The notes under the pieces: model-generated | Database searches by the model: none | Seen by the model: the letters and a program-made list of their open reading frames with translations, nothing else | What the model was told of the DNA's origin: nothing | Made by a program: the position numbers and the translations under genes | Part shown: positions 1 to 11,595 of the stretch, piece after piece | How the letters are laid out: each line of letters opens with the position of its first letter | Position numbering within the stretch: position 1 is the stretch's first letter | Assembly (NCBI RefSeq): GCF_016461785.1 | Contig: NZ_JAEMUH010000020.1 | Coordinates: forward strand, 1 to 63,830 | DNA: 63,830 bases | Reading direction: 5' to 3' | From: Marinomonas ostreistagni | Lineage (GTDB): Bacteria > Pseudomonadota > Gammaproteobacteria > Pseudomonadales > Marinomonadaceae

Positions 1-5
1 GGAGA

Positions 6-959
6 TTATTGTACTTCAACAATACGCAGCTCTTTTGGCATAGAGAATGAAACATTCTCTTCACGACCTTCAAGCTCACGCGGGTCTTCTCCACCCTCAA
101 CTTTCAACCGCTCGATCACTTCATTCACCAACACCTCTGGGGCAGATGCACCTGCCGTGATTCCTACCGCCGAAATACCTTTCAACCATTCCGGTTTGAT
201 CTCACTAGCGTTATCAATCAGGTAAGCTTTGGTCCCCATGCGGCCAGCCAATTCACGCAGTCGGTTTGAGTTAGAACTGTTAACCGAGCCAACCACCAAA
301 ACAAGATCGCATTCTTTAGCTAAGGTCTTCACTGCATCTTGTCGGTTTTGTGTGGCATAACAAATGTCGTCTTTCTTAGGCCCTTGAATCTCAGGAAAGT
401 GCTGACGCAGAGCGTCGATTACAATCGAAGTATCATCCATAGATAGTGTTGTCTGTGTAACAAATGCCAAACGTGACGGATCTAACACTTTCAACGTTGC
501 AACATCTGCAGGTGTTTCCACTAGGTAAATAGCACCGCCATTTTTAGCGTCGTATTGCCCCATAGTCCCTTCCACTTCTGGATGCCCATCGTGACCGATG
601 AGAACACACTCCATACCATCGCGAGAATAACGTACCACCTCCATATGTACCTTAGTCACCAATGGGCAGGTCGCATCGAACACTTTCAGACCACGACGAT
701 CAGCCTCATTGCGCACTGCTTGCGATACACCGTGAGCACTAAAAATGACAATTTGATCATCTGGGACTTCATCTAATTCATTAACGAAGATTGCACCACG
801 TTCTTTTAGAGATTCCACCACAAACTTGTTATGGACCACTTCATGACGTACGTAGATTGGTGCCTCGAAGATATCTAAGCAACGCTTTACGATTTCAATG
901 GCACGATCAACACCTGCACAAAACCCACGCGGATTGGCTAACTGAATAGCAAAAGACAT
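6..959 (-). CDS. ispH: 4-hydroxy-3-methylbut-2-enyl diphosphate reductase (IspH/LytB)
   Basis: Last enzyme of the MEP isoprenoid pathway; it reduces HMBPP to IPP and DMAPP in the cytoplasm using a [4Fe-4S] cluster. The 317-residue protein has the three expected cluster cysteines: Cys14 in [11 protein letters not shown], Cys98 in DATCPLVTK and Cys200 in DDICYATQN, plus the active-site HPEVEG segment near residue 126. It starts directly after the fkpB stop codon, so it is the last visible gene of the ribF-ileS-lspA-fkpB-ispH row, an order common in gammaproteobacteria. The stop codon lies only five bases from the window edge. Confidence 0.98.
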   Translation of the reverse strand: MSFAIQLANPRGFCAGVDRAIEIVKRCLDIFEAPIYVRHEVVHNKFVVESLKERGAIFVNELDEVPDDQIVIFSAHGVSQAVRNEADRRGLKVFDATCPLVTKVHMEVVRYSRDGMECVLIGHDGHPEVEGTMGQYDAKNGGAIYLVETPADVATLKVLDPSRLAFVTQTTLSMDDTSIVIDALRQHFPEIQGPKKDDICYATQNRQDAVKTLAKECDLVLVVGSVNSSNSNRLRELAGRMGTKAYLIDNASEIKPEWLKGISAVGITAGASAPEVLVNEVIERLKVEGGEDPRELEGREENVSFSMPKELRIVEVQ

Positions 960-1385
960 TTATGCCTCCTCAACCGCAACAATTTTGACGCGGTATGTAA
1001 GCGTTTGACCAGACAAAGGATGATTGAAATCTACTTCAACTTGACTATCGCTAATCGACTTAATCACTCCAGGCAGCTCATTCTTTGCAGAATCGGCAAA
1101 AGACACTACCATGCCTTCTTCTATATCCATACCAAATTGACTACGTGACATTGTTTGAACATTACTTGGGTTGCGCGCACCAAATGCCTTTTCTGGCGGC
1201 ATCCTAAATGTTGCCTCTTCACCTACCGACAAACCAACTAAGACAGCTTCGAAGTCTGGTAGCAAACTACCATCACCATAAGTAAATTGCGCAGCATTAC
1301 CATCAAAGTTGGAGTCAATAATTTGACCGTCTTCAAGTGCCAACTCAAAGTGTAAGGTGATACGGCTTTGTTCATTAATCGTCAT
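960..1385 (-). CDS. fkpB: FKBP-type peptidyl-prolyl cis-trans isomerase (FkpB/SlpA)
   Basis: A 141-residue SlyD/SlpA-type FKBP that catalyses proline isomerisation in the cytoplasm. The N-terminal half shows the FKBP core with FTYGDGSLLPDFEAVLVGL, the inserted-in-flap region around residues 70-120, and a closing NHPLSGQTLTYRVKI, typical of the family. It lacks the histidine-rich tail of SlyD, which separates it from that paralogue. Its ATG overlaps the lspA stop codon (ATGA) and its stop abuts the ispH start, so it is translationally coupled inside this operon. Its exact substrate cannot be read from sequence. Confidence 0.95.
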   Translation of the reverse strand: MTINEQSRITLHFELALEDGQIIDSNFDGNAAQFTYGDGSLLPDFEAVLVGLSVGEEATFRMPPEKAFGARNPSNVQTMSRSQFGMDIEEGMVVSFADSAKNELPGVIKSISDSQVEVDFNHPLSGQTLTYRVKIVAVEEA

Positions 1386-1888
1386 TCTGTTTTACCCTTG
1401 GGACTTTTTTGAAACAGCCCCTCTACTAGCATTAACGCAACACCAATGGTGATGGCACTGTCAGCAATATTAAACGCAGGAAAATACCAAGTGGATTGCC
1501 AGTGCACTTGTATAAAGTCAATCACATGCCCATATGCCAAACGATCATGAAGGTTACCAATGGCACCAGCCATAATCAGTGTCAACGACAGAGCTTCTAG
1601 TTTATGAGTGTGGCCAATTTTCGATAAGCGCCAACTAATACCCAAGACAACTGCGATCGCAATCAGAGAAAAGAACCAACGTTGCCATCCACCTGCCTCG
1701 GCTAAAAAGCTAAAAGCCGCACCGGTGTTATAACGCAACGTCAAATCAAAGAAAGGCAGGAGAGGAATCTCCTGCCCATAGTTTAGATTCGCTTCTACGC
1801 CCTGCTTGGTAATCCAATCCAGAGCGTAAACAGCGATTGCCAGCGCCCACCAGCGCTGGACTCGTTTTAGCATCGCTGTCATAAGCAT
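1382..1888 (-). CDS. lspA: Lipoprotein signal peptidase II
   Basis: Inner-membrane aspartyl peptidase that removes the signal peptide of diacylglyceryl-modified prolipoproteins. Four hydrophobic segments are visible (about residues 12-26, 70-88, 98-116, 138-156). The catalytic aspartates are Asp124 in GHVIDF and Asp143 in NIADSA, the same numbers as in the Pseudomonas enzyme when counted from the first ATG. That ATG overlaps the ileS stop codon (TAATG), which supports it as the start, although in-frame ATGs follow at residues 3 and 6. Neighbours ileS and fkpB indicate the classic operon. Confidence 0.97.
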   Translation of the reverse strand: MLMTAMLKRVQRWWALAIAVYALDWITKQGVEANLNYGQEIPLLPFFDLTLRYNTGAAFSFLAEAGGWQRWFFSLIAIAVVLGISWRLSKIGHTHKLEALSLTLIMAGAIGNLHDRLAYGHVIDFIQVHWQSTWYFPAFNIADSAITIGVALMLVEGLFQKSPKGKTE

Positions 1889-4710
1889 TAAGCGAAGTGG
1901 CGTTCTTCGCCTTCACCTTCCGGCAGGTTCGAGATACAACGATCACACAATTCAGGATGTGCTTCACGTTTACCCACTTCTTCACGGTGGTGCCAACAAC
2001 GAGTACATTTCTCATACTCAGTCACTGCTACTACCACTTTAAGGCCTTCAAGCTCTGTCGCTACGGCATCCGCTGGCGCGTCAGCAAGTGATGCCACTTT
2101 CGCTTCAGAAGAAATCAATACGAAACGCAGCTCATCACCTAGCTTCGCCAATGTTTCTTCTAGAGCAGCATCCGCGTACAACGTGATTTCTGCACTTAGA
2201 CTCGCTTTGATCTTGCCGTCTTTACGAACCGTTTCCAACACTTTGTTAGTCGCCATCTTAGCTTCTAGAACCTGTTTCCAGAATTCACGACCTAACGCTT
2301 CCTCACCACTTAGTTCGAATAGTCCTTCGTACCAAGTATCTAGGAACACAGACTCGCCACGCTCACCGGGTAGTGACTGCCAGATTTCGTCTGCTGTAAA
2401 ACTCAAGATTGGCGAGATCCAACGTGTAAAGGCTTCCGCGATATGGTAAAGCGCTGTTTGTGCAGAACGACGAGCAAGACTCTCTTCTTGCGTCGTGTAC
2501 TGACGGTCTTTGATTACATCTAAGTAGAAACCGCCTAGATCCAACGAACAGAAGTTTTGGATCTTCTGGACCACAGAGTGGAACTGGTATTCGTTGTACG
2601 CTTCATCGATTTCTTTTTGTAGCTGCGCCGCACGGTCAACGATCCAACGATCTAGCGCGATCATGTTTTCAGGCGCCACTAGGTCGGTTGCTGGATTGAA
2701 GCCACTAAGGTTTGCCAACATGAAACGAGCCGTGTTACGAATACGACGGTAGCCGTCTGCCACACGTTTTAGGATTTCGTCAGAAACGGTCATCTCACCC
2801 GTGTAATCCGTTGCCGCCACCCAAAGACGAATAATATCCGCACCAAGCGTTTCCATCACTTTTTGTGGTGATACGACGTTACCCAATGACTTAGACATCT
2901 TACGGCCGTCACCATCTACCGTGAAGCCGTGCGTTAGTACGCCTTTGTATGGCGGTACACCGCGGATCGCGATCGATGTTTTCAGCGAGGACTGGAACCA
3001 ACCACGGTGCTGGTCCGAACCTTCAAGATAAAGATCTGCAGGGAAACTTAGCTCATCTCGTTGATCGATCACTGAGTAGTGCGTCACACCAGAATCGAAC
3101 CACACATCTAGCGTGTCAGTGACTTTGCTGTACTTATCTGCCTCATCACCTAATAGCTCTGCTGGATCTAGATCGAACCATGCATCCATACCGACTTCTT
3201 CGATACGTTTCGCAACTTCTTCGATTAAACGTGGTGTATCAGGATGAAGCTCTTGCGTTTCTTTGTTGATGAACAAAGCAATTGGCACGCCCCACGTACG
3301 CTGACGTGATACACACCAGTCAGGACTGTTGTTCAACATCCCTTCCATGCGGTTTTGGCCCCATGCAGGTGTCCACTTCACGCCTTTTACCGCTTCTTTA
3401 GCGTCGTCAAGTAGCCCTTTCTCGTCCATGCTGATAAACCATTGAGGTGTCGCACGGAAGATCAAAGGTGTTTTTGTACGCCAGCAATGTGGGTAGCTGT
3501 GGAAAATCTTAGATTGGAATACTAGAGCGTTGTTACGACCCAAAGCTTCCAAAACCGCATCGTCTACTTTGTACACGTGCATACCCGCGAACTCACCTGC
3601 CGCGTCAGAGTAAACACCGTTGTCTTGTACAAGGTTGATCGTACCGATACCGTTGGCACGACCCACATTAAAGTCGTCCACACCATGGTCAGGCGCTGTG
3701 TGTACACAGCCCGTACCCGCATCAGCCGTGACATGCTCGCCTAGTAGAACTGGGATATCACGTTCCATAAATGGATGGTTGAGCACCAAACCACCAAGAA
3801 CTGCACCCACTGCGCGACCTACGATACGGTACTCTTCATGACCGTAACGTTGCATGATGCCTTCCACCATGTCTTCTGCGAACACTAGACGCTCTTTACC
3901 CGCGCCCATATCCACTTCAACGAGTGCATAGTTGAATTCTGGGTGAATCGATACCGCTTGGCTCGCTGGCAGCGTCCAAGGTGTGGTTGTCCAGATCACA
4001 ACGGATACTTTACCTTCACCTTCTACGTCAGAGAATTTCTCAAGGAAAGCCGCTTCGTCTTGTGGTGCGTAACGCACATCCAGAGACAAAGACGTTTTGT
4101 CTTGGTATTCCACTTCCGCTTCTGCCAAGGCAGAACCACCTACAACACTCCAGTAAACTGGCTTGAAGCCTTTTACTAGGTGGCCGTTTTCTGCGATCTT
4201 ACCCAAGGAACGCACGATGTTTGCTTCCGTCACGAAGTTCATCGTTAGATAAGGGTTTTCCCAGTCGCCCATTACACCTAGACGGATAAAGTCTTTCTTC
4301 TGTTCTTCTATTTGTGTGTACGCATACTCACGGCATTTTGCACGGAAATCTTTGAACGAAACTTTATCGCCGGCCTTACCAATCATTTGCTCAACTTTAT
4401 GCTCGATCGGTAGACCGTGACAGTCCCAACCAGGAATGTACGGCGCATCGTACCCACTAACGGTTTTAGATTTAACAATAATGTCTTTGAGGATTTTGTT
4501 AACCGCGTGACCAATGTGAATACTGCCGTTGGCATATGGAGGGCCATCATGAAGAATAAAAGACTTACGGCCTTTGCTTACTGCTCGTACTTTGTTGTAC
4601 AAGTCCATATCTTGCCAGCGTTTTAGCATCGCTGGTTCACGTTTTGCCAAATCACCGCGCATAGGAAAAGCGGTTTCTGGCAAATTCAGCGTTGATTTAT
4701 AATCACTCAT
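1888..4710 (-). CDS. ileS: Isoleucyl-tRNA synthetase
   Basis: Class Ia synthetase charging tRNA-Ile, with an editing domain for misactivated valine. The 940-residue protein carries the HIGH motif at residues 65-68 (GSIHIGHAV), the KMSKS loop in [11 protein letters not shown], and a C-terminal zinc site (CTRCWHH ... CDRC). The ATG at 4710 (MSDYKSTLN) is preferred over an in-frame TTG 21 bases upstream because it matches family N-termini and has a GAGGA about 14 bases upstream. It follows ribF by 31 bases and overlaps lspA, in keeping with one transcript. Confidence 0.97.
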   Translation of the reverse strand: MSDYKSTLNLPETAFPMRGDLAKREPAMLKRWQDMDLYNKVRAVSKGRKSFILHDGPPYANGSIHIGHAVNKILKDIIVKSKTVSGYDAPYIPGWDCHGLPIEHKVEQMIGKAGDKVSFKDFRAKCREYAYTQIEEQKKDFIRLGVMGDWENPYLTMNFVTEANIVRSLGKIAENGHLVKGFKPVYWSVVGGSALAEAEVEYQDKTSLSLDVRYAPQDEAAFLEKFSDVEGEGKVSVVIWTTTPWTLPASQAVSIHPEFNYALVEVDMGAGKERLVFAEDMVEGIMQRYGHEEYRIVGRAVGAVLGGLVLNHPFMERDIPVLLGEHVTADAGTGCVHTAPDHGVDDFNVGRANGIGTINLVQDNGVYSDAAGEFAGMHVYKVDDAVLEALGRNNALVFQSKIFHSYPHCWRTKTPLIFRATPQWFISMDEKGLLDDAKEAVKGVKWTPAWGQNRMEGMLNNSPDWCVSRQRTWGVPIALFINKETQELHPDTPRLIEEVAKRIEEVGMDAWFDLDPAELLGDEADKYSKVTDTLDVWFDSGVTHYSVIDQRDELSFPADLYLEGSDQHRGWFQSSLKTSIAIRGVPPYKGVLTHGFTVDGDGRKMSKSLGNVVSPQKVMETLGADIIRLWVAATDYTGEMTVSDEILKRVADGYRRIRNTARFMLANLSGFNPATDLVAPENMIALDRWIVDRAAQLQKEIDEAYNEYQFHSVVQKIQNFCSLDLGGFYLDVIKDRQYTTQEESLARRSAQTALYHIAEAFTRWISPILSFTADEIWQSLPGERGESVFLDTWYEGLFELSGEEALGREFWKQVLEAKMATNKVLETVRKDGKIKASLSAEITLYADAALEETLAKLGDELRFVLISSEAKVASLADAPADAVATELEGLKVVVAVTEYEKCTRCWHHREEVGKREAHPELCDRCISNLPEGEGEERHFA

Positions 4711-4741
4711 GGTTATTCGATTTATCCTCAAAGATCATCGG

Positions 4742-5671
4742 TCACTGATTGGAAAAGAAACGTAGCGCTTCTTCTTTATCACATTGAATTTGCTGTTCTA
4801 GTTCTTCCAGACCACTCATTTTGCGTTCTGGTCGAATAAAGTGGCGAAATGTCACCTCTAGATAACGGGAGTACAAATCACCACTAAAATTAAATAAGTG
4901 CACTTCTAGAATCGGGGTTTTACCATCCACAGTTGGACGAACACCGATGTTAGCAACACCTGAATACTCTCGGCCATCCACTGGCACTGTTACGGCATAC
5001 ACACCCGACAAAGCAGGTATGATACCTTTTAAAAATACATTTGCTGTTGGGAAACCTAAACGGCGAGCCAACTGCTGGCCACTTACAACACGCCCACCCA
5101 TCTTAACTGGATGCCCCATCATGGCTTCAGCGGATACCATATCACCTTGACTAAGGCATTGCCTTACCAAGGAGCTACTGATGCGCGAACCTTCCCCATT
5201 TAAAATGGAAGAGGTATTTTCTACATCAAAGCCATGCTGAGCACCGAAATCATCAAGGTAATCAAAATTGCCTTGGCGGTCACAACCAAAACGAAAATCA
5301 TCACCCACAACTAAATGTTTAACGGCCAAGCCGTCATGTAACACTTGTCGACAAAAAGCATTGGCATCCAGGTTTCGAAGACGTACATTAAATGGCATAC
5401 ACAGAACGTAATCGACGCCATAATTAGATAACAACGCCACCTTGTCACGTAGACGCGATAAGCGACCCGGCGCATCGTGAGGCGCAAAGAATTCACGCGG
5501 CTGAGGTTCAAAGATCATAATACCGGCTGGCGATTGATATTGTTCAGCTAAAGCTTTCACTCTTGCCAAAATAGCTTGGTGCCCCATGTGCACCCCATCA
5601 AAATTGCCAATCGTCAGCACACCAAATTTGTGCCTTGCTTGGATATTATGAATACCCCTGACCAGTTCCAT
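4742..5671 (-). CDS. ribF: Bifunctional riboflavin kinase / FAD synthetase
   Basis: Makes FMN from riboflavin and then FAD. The N-terminal adenylyltransferase domain shows GNFDGVHMGHQAIL (residues about 23-36) and the later SSSLVRQ signature; the C-terminal flavokinase domain shows GRRLGFPTAN-type residues (RRLGFPTANVF) and NIGVRPTVDG. Length 309 residues is normal. It is first in the ileS operon. The 99-base spacer from murJ contains a perfect -10 hexamer TATAAT at 5722-5727 (minus strand) followed by CGCGG, but I find no good -35 box, so a promoter here is only possible. Confidence 0.97.
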   Translation of the reverse strand: MELVRGIHNIQARHKFGVLTIGNFDGVHMGHQAILARVKALAEQYQSPAGIMIFEPQPREFFAPHDAPGRLSRLRDKVALLSNYGVDYVLCMPFNVRLRNLDANAFCRQVLHDGLAVKHLVVGDDFRFGCDRQGNFDYLDDFGAQHGFDVENTSSILNGEGSRISSSLVRQCLSQGDMVSAEAMMGHPVKMGGRVVSGQQLARRLGFPTANVFLKGIIPALSGVYAVTVPVDGREYSGVANIGVRPTVDGKTPILEVHLFNFSGDLYSRYLEVTFRHFIRPERKMSGLEELEQQIQCDKEEALRFFSNQ

Positions 5672-5770
5672 ACCACTCCGTACCGGCAGCCCATCATCAC
5701 GCCGCTGAAAAAATAACCGCGATTATATAGTACTCACTCCCTCAAAGGTAGGGAGCAAGCCCATCACACT

Positions 5771-7330
5771 TTAATCTTGAGCGCGTAAATGCCGCATTCT
5801 AAGACCCGCTAATACCAACCCAAGCCCATACACAAAGACGCCAACACATACTACCAGCAGCATATGCTGCCCCCTTTGCCAACTTGATATGTCTGTCCAA
5901 GCTATATTCAAGCTTTGATAGAAGAAAAGCCAACCAAGTAGCAAACCAGAACCAAGCAGCAACACTCGCAACAACAACCACCATTGTTTAGAAAACAGAT
6001 GACTGCCATCTCGGTGTAGACCGACCCACAATAATAAGGCATTTAAGCCAGCAGAGAGACTGGTCGCCAACGCTAAGCCAACGTGCCCTAGCGGCCACAC
6101 TAAGATGAGATTAAATACCATATTCGCTACCATGGCGATCAAACCAATTTTCACCGGTGTTTTGGTATCTTGGCGAGAGTAATAACCGGGCGCCAACACT
6201 TTAATCAGCATCATAAACACCAGACCGACAGAGTATGCCTGTAAACTCATGGCTGCCATATCCACATCATGGACGGTCAACTCACCACGATAAAATACCG
6301 TAGCAATGATCGGCTTAGCCAATATGCACAGAGCTAACGCTGACGGCACGGCGATCAACAACAGTAAACGCAGCCCCCAGTCCAACGTCATGGCAAAGCG
6401 TGCACCAGACTCACTAGCATGACTTCGAGACAGGGACGGCAAAATAACCGTGCTGATGGCGATCGCAAAAATCCCTAATGGCAGCTCATACAAACGATCC
6501 GACAAATAAAGCCAAGTGATGCTGCCTGTCTCCAACAAAGACGCCAACACAGTATCTAACAGTAGGTTAATTTGTCCAACCGACACACCGAATAGCGCAG
6601 GCCCCATCAACAAAAGGATGCGCTTCACACCAGGATGAGAGAAACCCATCTTTGGGCGTGGCAATAATTTCAGCTTTGCTAAAAAAGGCACTTGAAATAA
6701 TAGCTGTACTAGCCCTGCCGCAAACACCCCCCATGCAATGCTTAACTCTACTTGCGCTGCACTGGTCGCAAAACCAAGCGTTGCAACCAATAAAGAAATA
6801 TTCAAAAAGATAGGCGTTATAGCTGGCACGCCATATTCCCCATGCGCATTCAGAATGCCTCCGGCAAGCGCTGTGAGAGAGATGAACAACAAATAAGGGA
6901 AGGTAATCGTCAACAGATTTGATGCCAGAGCAAGCTGACCAGGGTTATCAGCAAATCCAGGCGCAAACACATAAACCACCCAAGGAGCTGCTGTCATAAA
7001 TACAGCCGTGACAACCAAAAGCACCAAGGTTAAAGACCCTGTCACTGCCGACACCAGCTCTCGCACCGCATCATGCCCTTCGTTGACACGATAATCACTC
7101 AGAACTGGAACAAACGCCTGCGCAAACGCCCCTTCAGCGAACAAGCGACGAAAGAAGTTAGGGATTTTGAATGCAACAAAGAAGGCATCAGCACCCGCAC
7201 CAGCCCCTAAGACGTACGCCAACGCTGCATCCCGAGCCAACCCCAAAATGCGTGAAGCAAACGTACAAATAGAAACCAACAAACCAGAGCGCAAAAGTGA
7301 TCGAGATTTAATCGATTGGGAGTCTGACAT
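5771..7330 (-). CDS. murJ: Lipid II flippase MurJ
   Basis: Integral membrane protein of the MOP superfamily that flips lipid II across the inner membrane for peptidoglycan synthesis. The 519 residues form about 14 hydrophobic segments. Early conserved stretches SRILGLARDA and GAGADAFFVAFKIPNFFRRL, followed by EGAFAQAFVPVL, are the MurJ signature. It lies upstream of ribF on the same strand and diverges from rpsT, the gene order seen in many gammaproteobacteria. I cannot assign its promoter with confidence in the 225-base divergent region. Confidence 0.96.
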   Translation of the reverse strand: MSDSQSIKSRSLLRSGLLVSICTFASRILGLARDAALAYVLGAGAGADAFFVAFKIPNFFRRLFAEGAFAQAFVPVLSDYRVNEGHDAVRELVSAVTGSLTLVLLVVTAVFMTAAPWVVYVFAPGFADNPGQLALASNLLTITFPYLLFISLTALAGGILNAHGEYGVPAITPIFLNISLLVATLGFATSAAQVELSIAWGVFAAGLVQLLFQVPFLAKLKLLPRPKMGFSHPGVKRILLLMGPALFGVSVGQINLLLDTVLASLLETGSITWLYLSDRLYELPLGIFAIAISTVILPSLSRSHASESGARFAMTLDWGLRLLLLIAVPSALALCILAKPIIATVFYRGELTVHDVDMAAMSLQAYSVGLVFMMLIKVLAPGYYSRQDTKTPVKIGLIAMVANMVFNLILVWPLGHVGLALATSLSAGLNALLLWVGLHRDGSHLFSKQWWLLLRVLLLGSGLLLGWLFFYQSLNIAWTDISSWQRGQHMLLVVCVGVFVYGLGLVLAGLRMRHLRAQD

Positions 7331-7431
7331 AAGATCATGTTCTAACGGTAAATTTGGCCAAGAATAGCATTTAGCTGGTGGTCAAACAGCCAAAAAATGT
7401 ACTTTTCACGAGTAATAATGTGTGTTTGGGG

Positions 7432-7459
7432 TTGTAGCAACGCCAAAAGCTGGTAAAAT
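7432..7459 (+). promoter_or_regulatory. Promoter of rpsT
   Basis: TTGTAG-N16-TAAAAT followed by CCGCCGCG, a GC-rich discriminator of the kind found at stringently controlled ribosomal promoters. The start would be near 7466, giving a leader of about 90 bases. The leader contains the palindrome TCAAGTTTAAACTTGA and the small hairpin ACAAC-AGCCC-GTTGT just before the ribosome binding site. Confidence 0.6.
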
Positions 7460-7555
7460 CCGCCGCGAGATTTTCAAGTTTAAACTTGACATTCACAAGC
7501 GATACAACAGCCCGTTGTGTCGTTTTAATTATTGAAAGATTGAAGGAGCCAGACT

Positions 7556-7819
7556 GTGGCAAACTCCGCCGGTTCAAAAAAACGTGCGCGCCAGGCGATC
7601 AAGCGTCGCGCTCATAATGGTAGCCTGCGCTCTATGGTGCGCACATACTTGAAAAAAGTAGATGCAGCTATTGAAGCAGGAAACCAAGAAGAAGCTCAAG
7701 CAGCATACTCTGTTGCAGTGTCTAAACTAGACAAAGCAGCTGACAAAGGCCTATACCACAAAAACAAAGCAGCTCGTCATAAGAGCCGCTTGAACGCTAA
7801 AATCAAAGCGTTGGCCTAA
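7556..7819 (+). CDS. rpsT: 30S ribosomal protein S20
   Basis: Binds 16S rRNA early in 30S assembly. The 87-residue protein begins [17 protein letters not shown] and is highly basic, as expected. It uses a GTG start (7556) placed 7 bases after AAGGAG (7543-7548); rare start codons are usual for this gene and in E. coli take part in autogenous translational control by S20, which is plausible but unproven here. Monocistronic: its own promoter lies upstream and a strong terminator follows six bases after the stop. Confidence 0.98.
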   Translation: MANSAGSKKRARQAIKRRAHNGSLRSMVRTYLKKVDAAIEAGNQEEAQAAYSVAVSKLDKAADKGLYHKNKAARHKSRLNAKIKALA

Positions 7820-7825
7820 TCCCAT

Positions 7826-7853
7826 AAAAAAACCGGCTTCTGCCGGTTTTTTT
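7826..7853. terminator. Bidirectional terminator between rpsT and dgkA
   Basis: A7, the stem ACCGGC/GCCGGT with a short TTCT loop, and T7. With A and T runs on both sides it can stop transcription of rpsT (plus) and of dgkA (minus). Confidence 0.9.
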
Positions 7854-7863
7854 ATGTCTGTTA

Positions 7864-7889
7864 TTAACTGAGTGCCAGCACTCAGTTAA
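7864..7889. repeat. Perfect 26-base palindrome over the dgkA stop codon
   Basis: TTAACTGAGTGC, two bases, then GCACTCAGTTAA: twelve perfect pairs. It includes the dgkA stop codon (7882-7884) and lies 10 bases before the shared terminator. There is no T run on the minus strand, so it is probably a 3'-end stabilising hairpin or a protein site rather than a second terminator. Confidence 0.7.
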
Positions 7890-8244
7890 ACAGTAGAAAT
7901 AGCCATACAACGCCTGCCAAACCTAAACTCAGCATTACCGCCGCAGAACCCAAGTCTTTTGCTCGCCCAGATAACTCATGCTTTTCGTCACTGATCCGGT
8001 CAACAACCGCCTCTATGCTGGAGTTAATGGTTTCCACCACCAACACCAACCCAACAGAAAAAATCATCAGCGCCTTCTCCAAGGCCGTATCACCCAACCA
8101 AAGCGCCAACGGCACAGCAATCAAGAACAACCATACTTCTTGGCGAAAAGCCGCTTCATAGCGCCACTGAGCCCGTAACCCTTGATAAGAATAACGGGAT
8201 GCATTCATGACACGCTCCAACCCAACTTTTCCTGGCTTTGCCAT
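7882..8244 (-). CDS. dgkA: Diacylglycerol kinase
   Basis: Small inner-membrane kinase that phosphorylates diacylglycerol, recycling the by-product of membrane-derived glucan modification and lipid turnover to phosphatidic acid. The 120-residue protein has three hydrophobic segments after a basic amphipathic N-terminus. The family signature is present: ETINSSIEAVVDRI (about residues 69-82) followed by SGRAKDLGSAAVM. It is the last gene of the rplU-rpmA-obgE-proB-dgkA row, 15 bases after proB. A glucan-synthesis gene of the OpgG family lies near the other end of the window, but nothing links the two directly. Confidence 0.96.
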   Translation of the reverse strand: MAKPGKVGLERVMNASRYSYQGLRAQWRYEAAFRQEVWLFLIAVPLALWLGDTALEKALMIFSVGLVLVVETINSSIEAVVDRISDEKHELSGRAKDLGSAAVMLSLGLAGVVWLFLLFN

Positions 8245-8259
8245 ACCCTTTCGCTCTCT

Positions 8260-9384
8260 CTAGTTAACCACCAAATCGTCGCGATGAATCAGCTCTGGTT
8301 CGCCTTCGTAGCCTAGAATAACTGCACGCTCCGCTGATGACTTACCCAACAACTTTAGCGTCTCTGCAATACTGTAGTTAACTAATCCACGGGCAACAAT
8401 GCGGCCTTGTTGGTCAATACACATCACCATATCACCACGTGAAAACGATCCCTCAGCATCTTTGACCCCAACAGGGAGCAAACTTGTACCAGACTGGCGT
8501 AGAGCACGCACTGCACCATCATCTAAGATCAAGGTGCCGCGACTCTTCAAATGCCCAGCTAACCATTGTTTGCGAGCCGATAAACGGTCATGCTCAGGCT
8601 GTAGCCAAGTGCCAATATCTTCGCCATTGGCTACACGCAATATGACACTGCCCTCTCGGCCAGATGCAATCACCGTATGCGCACCTGAACGAGCAGCAAG
8701 TCGCGCAGCACGCACTTTGGTTAACATACCACCAGTACCTAGAACCCCTGCACCACCGCTAGCCATCGCATCCAAACCTTCATCGTTAGCTGAAGCATGC
8801 GAGATTAATGTTGCATCTTTATGATCACGAGGGTTTTTATCAAACAATCCCTTTTGGTCGGTTAAAATAATCAACGCATCAGCTTCAACAAGGTTGGCCA
8901 CTAGTGCCCCCAAGGTATCATTATCCCCAAAACGTATTTCGTCGGTTACAACTGTGTCGTTTTCGTTAACAATGGGTACAGCGCCTAGATTTAACAGCGT
9001 ACGCAATGAGGACCGAGCATTTAAATAACGACGACGGTTCGATAAATCCTCATGGGTTAATAGGATTTGAGCGGTGCACAGCCCATGTACTTCAAAGTGA
9101 GATTCGTAAACGCCCACAAGCTCCATCTGACCAACAGCAGCGGCAGCTTGTAATTCGTTTACTTGGGTCGGTCGTGAGGAGAAGCCTAGGCGTTTCATAC
9201 CCGCAGCAATAGAGCCCGAAGACACCAATACCACTTCTTTGCCCTGCGCACGAAGCTGTGCAATTTGAGCCACCCATAGGCCAATATTACCGACATCGAG
9301 GCCTTGACCATCGTTCGTCAATAAAGCACTGCCTATTTTCACAACCACTCGCTGAGCGGATGCAATCTTCTCTCTCATGTCCAT
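8260..9384 (-). CDS. proB: Glutamate 5-kinase
   Basis: First enzyme of proline synthesis, phosphorylating glutamate. The 374-residue protein has the amino-acid kinase domain ([10 protein letters not shown] near residue 13, [19 protein letters not shown] and [12 protein letters not shown]) and a C-terminal PUA domain (about residues 280-365, with [18 protein letters not shown]). An ATG two codons inside the chosen start is an equally good initiator. It sits between obgE and dgkA on the same strand; proA is not in the window. Feedback inhibition by proline is typical of the family. Confidence 0.97.
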   Translation of the reverse strand: MDMREKIASAQRVVVKIGSALLTNDGQGLDVGNIGLWVAQIAQLRAQGKEVVLVSSGSIAAGMKRLGFSSRPTQVNELQAAAAVGQMELVGVYESHFEVHGLCTAQILLTHEDLSNRRRYLNARSSLRTLLNLGAVPIVNENDTVVTDEIRFGDNDTLGALVANLVEADALIILTDQKGLFDKNPRDHKDATLISHASANDEGLDAMASGGAGVLGTGGMLTKVRAARLAARSGAHTVIASGREGSVILRVANGEDIGTWLQPEHDRLSARKQWLAGHLKSRGTLILDDGAVRALRQSGTSLLPVGVKDAEGSFSRGDMVMCIDQQGRIVARGLVNYSIAETLKLLGKSSAERAVILGYEGEPELIHRDDLVVN

Positions 9385-9406
9385 TTACTGCTTATCTCAC
9401 TATAAA

Positions 9407-10627
<1,221 letters not shown>

Positions 10628-10655
10628 TCAGTGGCTCTGATTATAGAATTTTTCC

Positions 10656-10689
10656 AAAAAAAAAGCCCCGCATTGCGGAGCTCTTTTTT
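10656..10689 (-). terminator. Terminator after rpmA
   Basis: On the minus strand the stem AGCTCCGC/GCGGGGCT with a three-base loop is followed by nine T. It separates the rplU-rpmA transcript from obgE. The A/T runs on both sides would also let it work on the plus strand. Confidence 0.85.
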
Positions 10690-10705
10690 GTGATTCGCGA
10701 AGCGA

Positions 10706-10966
10706 TTAAGCTGCAGCTACGACAGAAACTGTACGACGCTTGAACTTACCTTTAACTTCGAATTTCACTTGACCTTCAGCAACAGCGAATAGAGTGTGGT
10801 CTTTACCAACACGTACGCCTTCACCAGCGTGGAATTCAGTACCACGTTGACGAACTAGAATGTTACCTGGTACAACAACTTGGCCGCCAAAGCGTTTAAC
10901 ACCTAAGCGTTTCGACTGACTGTCGCGACCGTTTTTAGTACTACCACCAGCTTTTTTGTGAGCCAT
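10706..10966 (-). CDS. rpmA: 50S ribosomal protein L27
   Basis: L27 reaches its N-terminal tail towards the peptidyl-transferase centre. The 86-residue protein starts [21 protein letters not shown], the mature-type N-terminus without the cleavable extension found in Firmicutes. [28 protein letters not shown] is the conserved core. It follows rplU by 37 bases and is followed by a strong terminator, giving a two-gene ribosomal transcript. Confidence 0.98.
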   Translation of the reverse strand: MAHKKAGGSTKNGRDSQSKRLGVKRFGGQVVVPGNILVRQRGTEFHAGEGVRVGKDHTLFAVAEGQVKFEVKGKFKRRTVSVVAAA

Positions 10967-11003
10967 GATTTACTCCTAAATATTGAATCTTTAAACGCTT
11001 AAA

Positions 11004-11312
11004 TTACTTGATACCAGTAATTTTAACTTCTGTGAACCACTGACGGTGACCCGCGCGTTTCATAGAGTGCTTACGACGACGGAATTTCAAGATCTTAACC
11101 TTGTCACCACGGCCGTGAGCAACCACTTCAGCTGTTACTTTAGCGCCTTCAACAACTGGCGCGCCAACTTTAACGTCGTCGCCGTTGCTTACAAGAAGAA
11201 CTTCGTCGAACTCAACAGCAGAACCAGCTTCGATCGCCAGTTTCTCTACTTTAAGCGTTTGACCTTCTTGTACACGGTATTGCTTACCGCCTGTTTTGAT
11301 CACTGCAAACAT
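11004..11312 (-). CDS. rplU: 50S ribosomal protein L21
   Basis: Binds 23S rRNA. The 102-residue protein opens [18 protein letters not shown] and closes [19 protein letters not shown] with a family-typical tail. First gene of rplU-rpmA, transcribed from the promoter at 11450-11478 with an untranslated leader of about 130 bases and preceded by TTTGGAGA. The long leader may hold a regulatory fold; I did not find a convincing strong hairpin in it. Confidence 0.98.
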   Translation of the reverse strand: MFAVIKTGGKQYRVQEGQTLKVEKLAIEAGSAVEFDEVLLVSNGDDVKVGAPVVEGAKVTAEVVAHGRGDKVKILKFRRRKHSMKRAGHRQWFTEVKITGIK

Positions 11313-11449
11313 TTTCTATCTCCAAATGAATTTGCCCGGCTACTGGATTGTATTTGACCTACTTCTAGTGGCTCATAAATGTAATGCCTTCAAGGAGTTA
11401 CACTTCACCATATGATAGGGAGCAAAAATGTGGGCAAATCGGACGCCGA

Positions 11450-11478
11450 ATTGTACAAAAGAGAACCAGTAAACACAA
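11450..11478 (-). promoter_or_regulatory. Promoter of rplU-rpmA
   Basis: Minus strand TTGTGT-N17-TACAAT, then TCGGCGTCCG as a GC-rich discriminator. The start would be near 11443. It is back to back with the ispB promoter 40 bases away. Confidence 0.65.
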
Positions 11479-11517
11479 CCTAATTCACACTGTGATCAGT
11501 ATTTTTACGGTTTTGGG

Positions 11518-11546
11518 TTGACCCCGTGTAGGAGCTTACCTAGCAT
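11518..11546 (+). promoter_or_regulatory. Promoter of ispB
   Basis: TTGACC-N17-TAGCAT. Predicted start near 11553, leaving a leader of about 43 bases before the ispB ATG. Good match to sigma-70 spacing and to the -35 consensus. Confidence 0.7.
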
Positions 11547-11595
11547 GGACGGCTCTTGCTGCTCAGCTTGACTATATTTTAGCTTCGGAAGTTCC

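Noticed and set aside
4417..4626. Plus-strand small open frame in the ileS N-terminus
   Set aside because: Antisense to the HIGH-motif region; no ribosome binding site.
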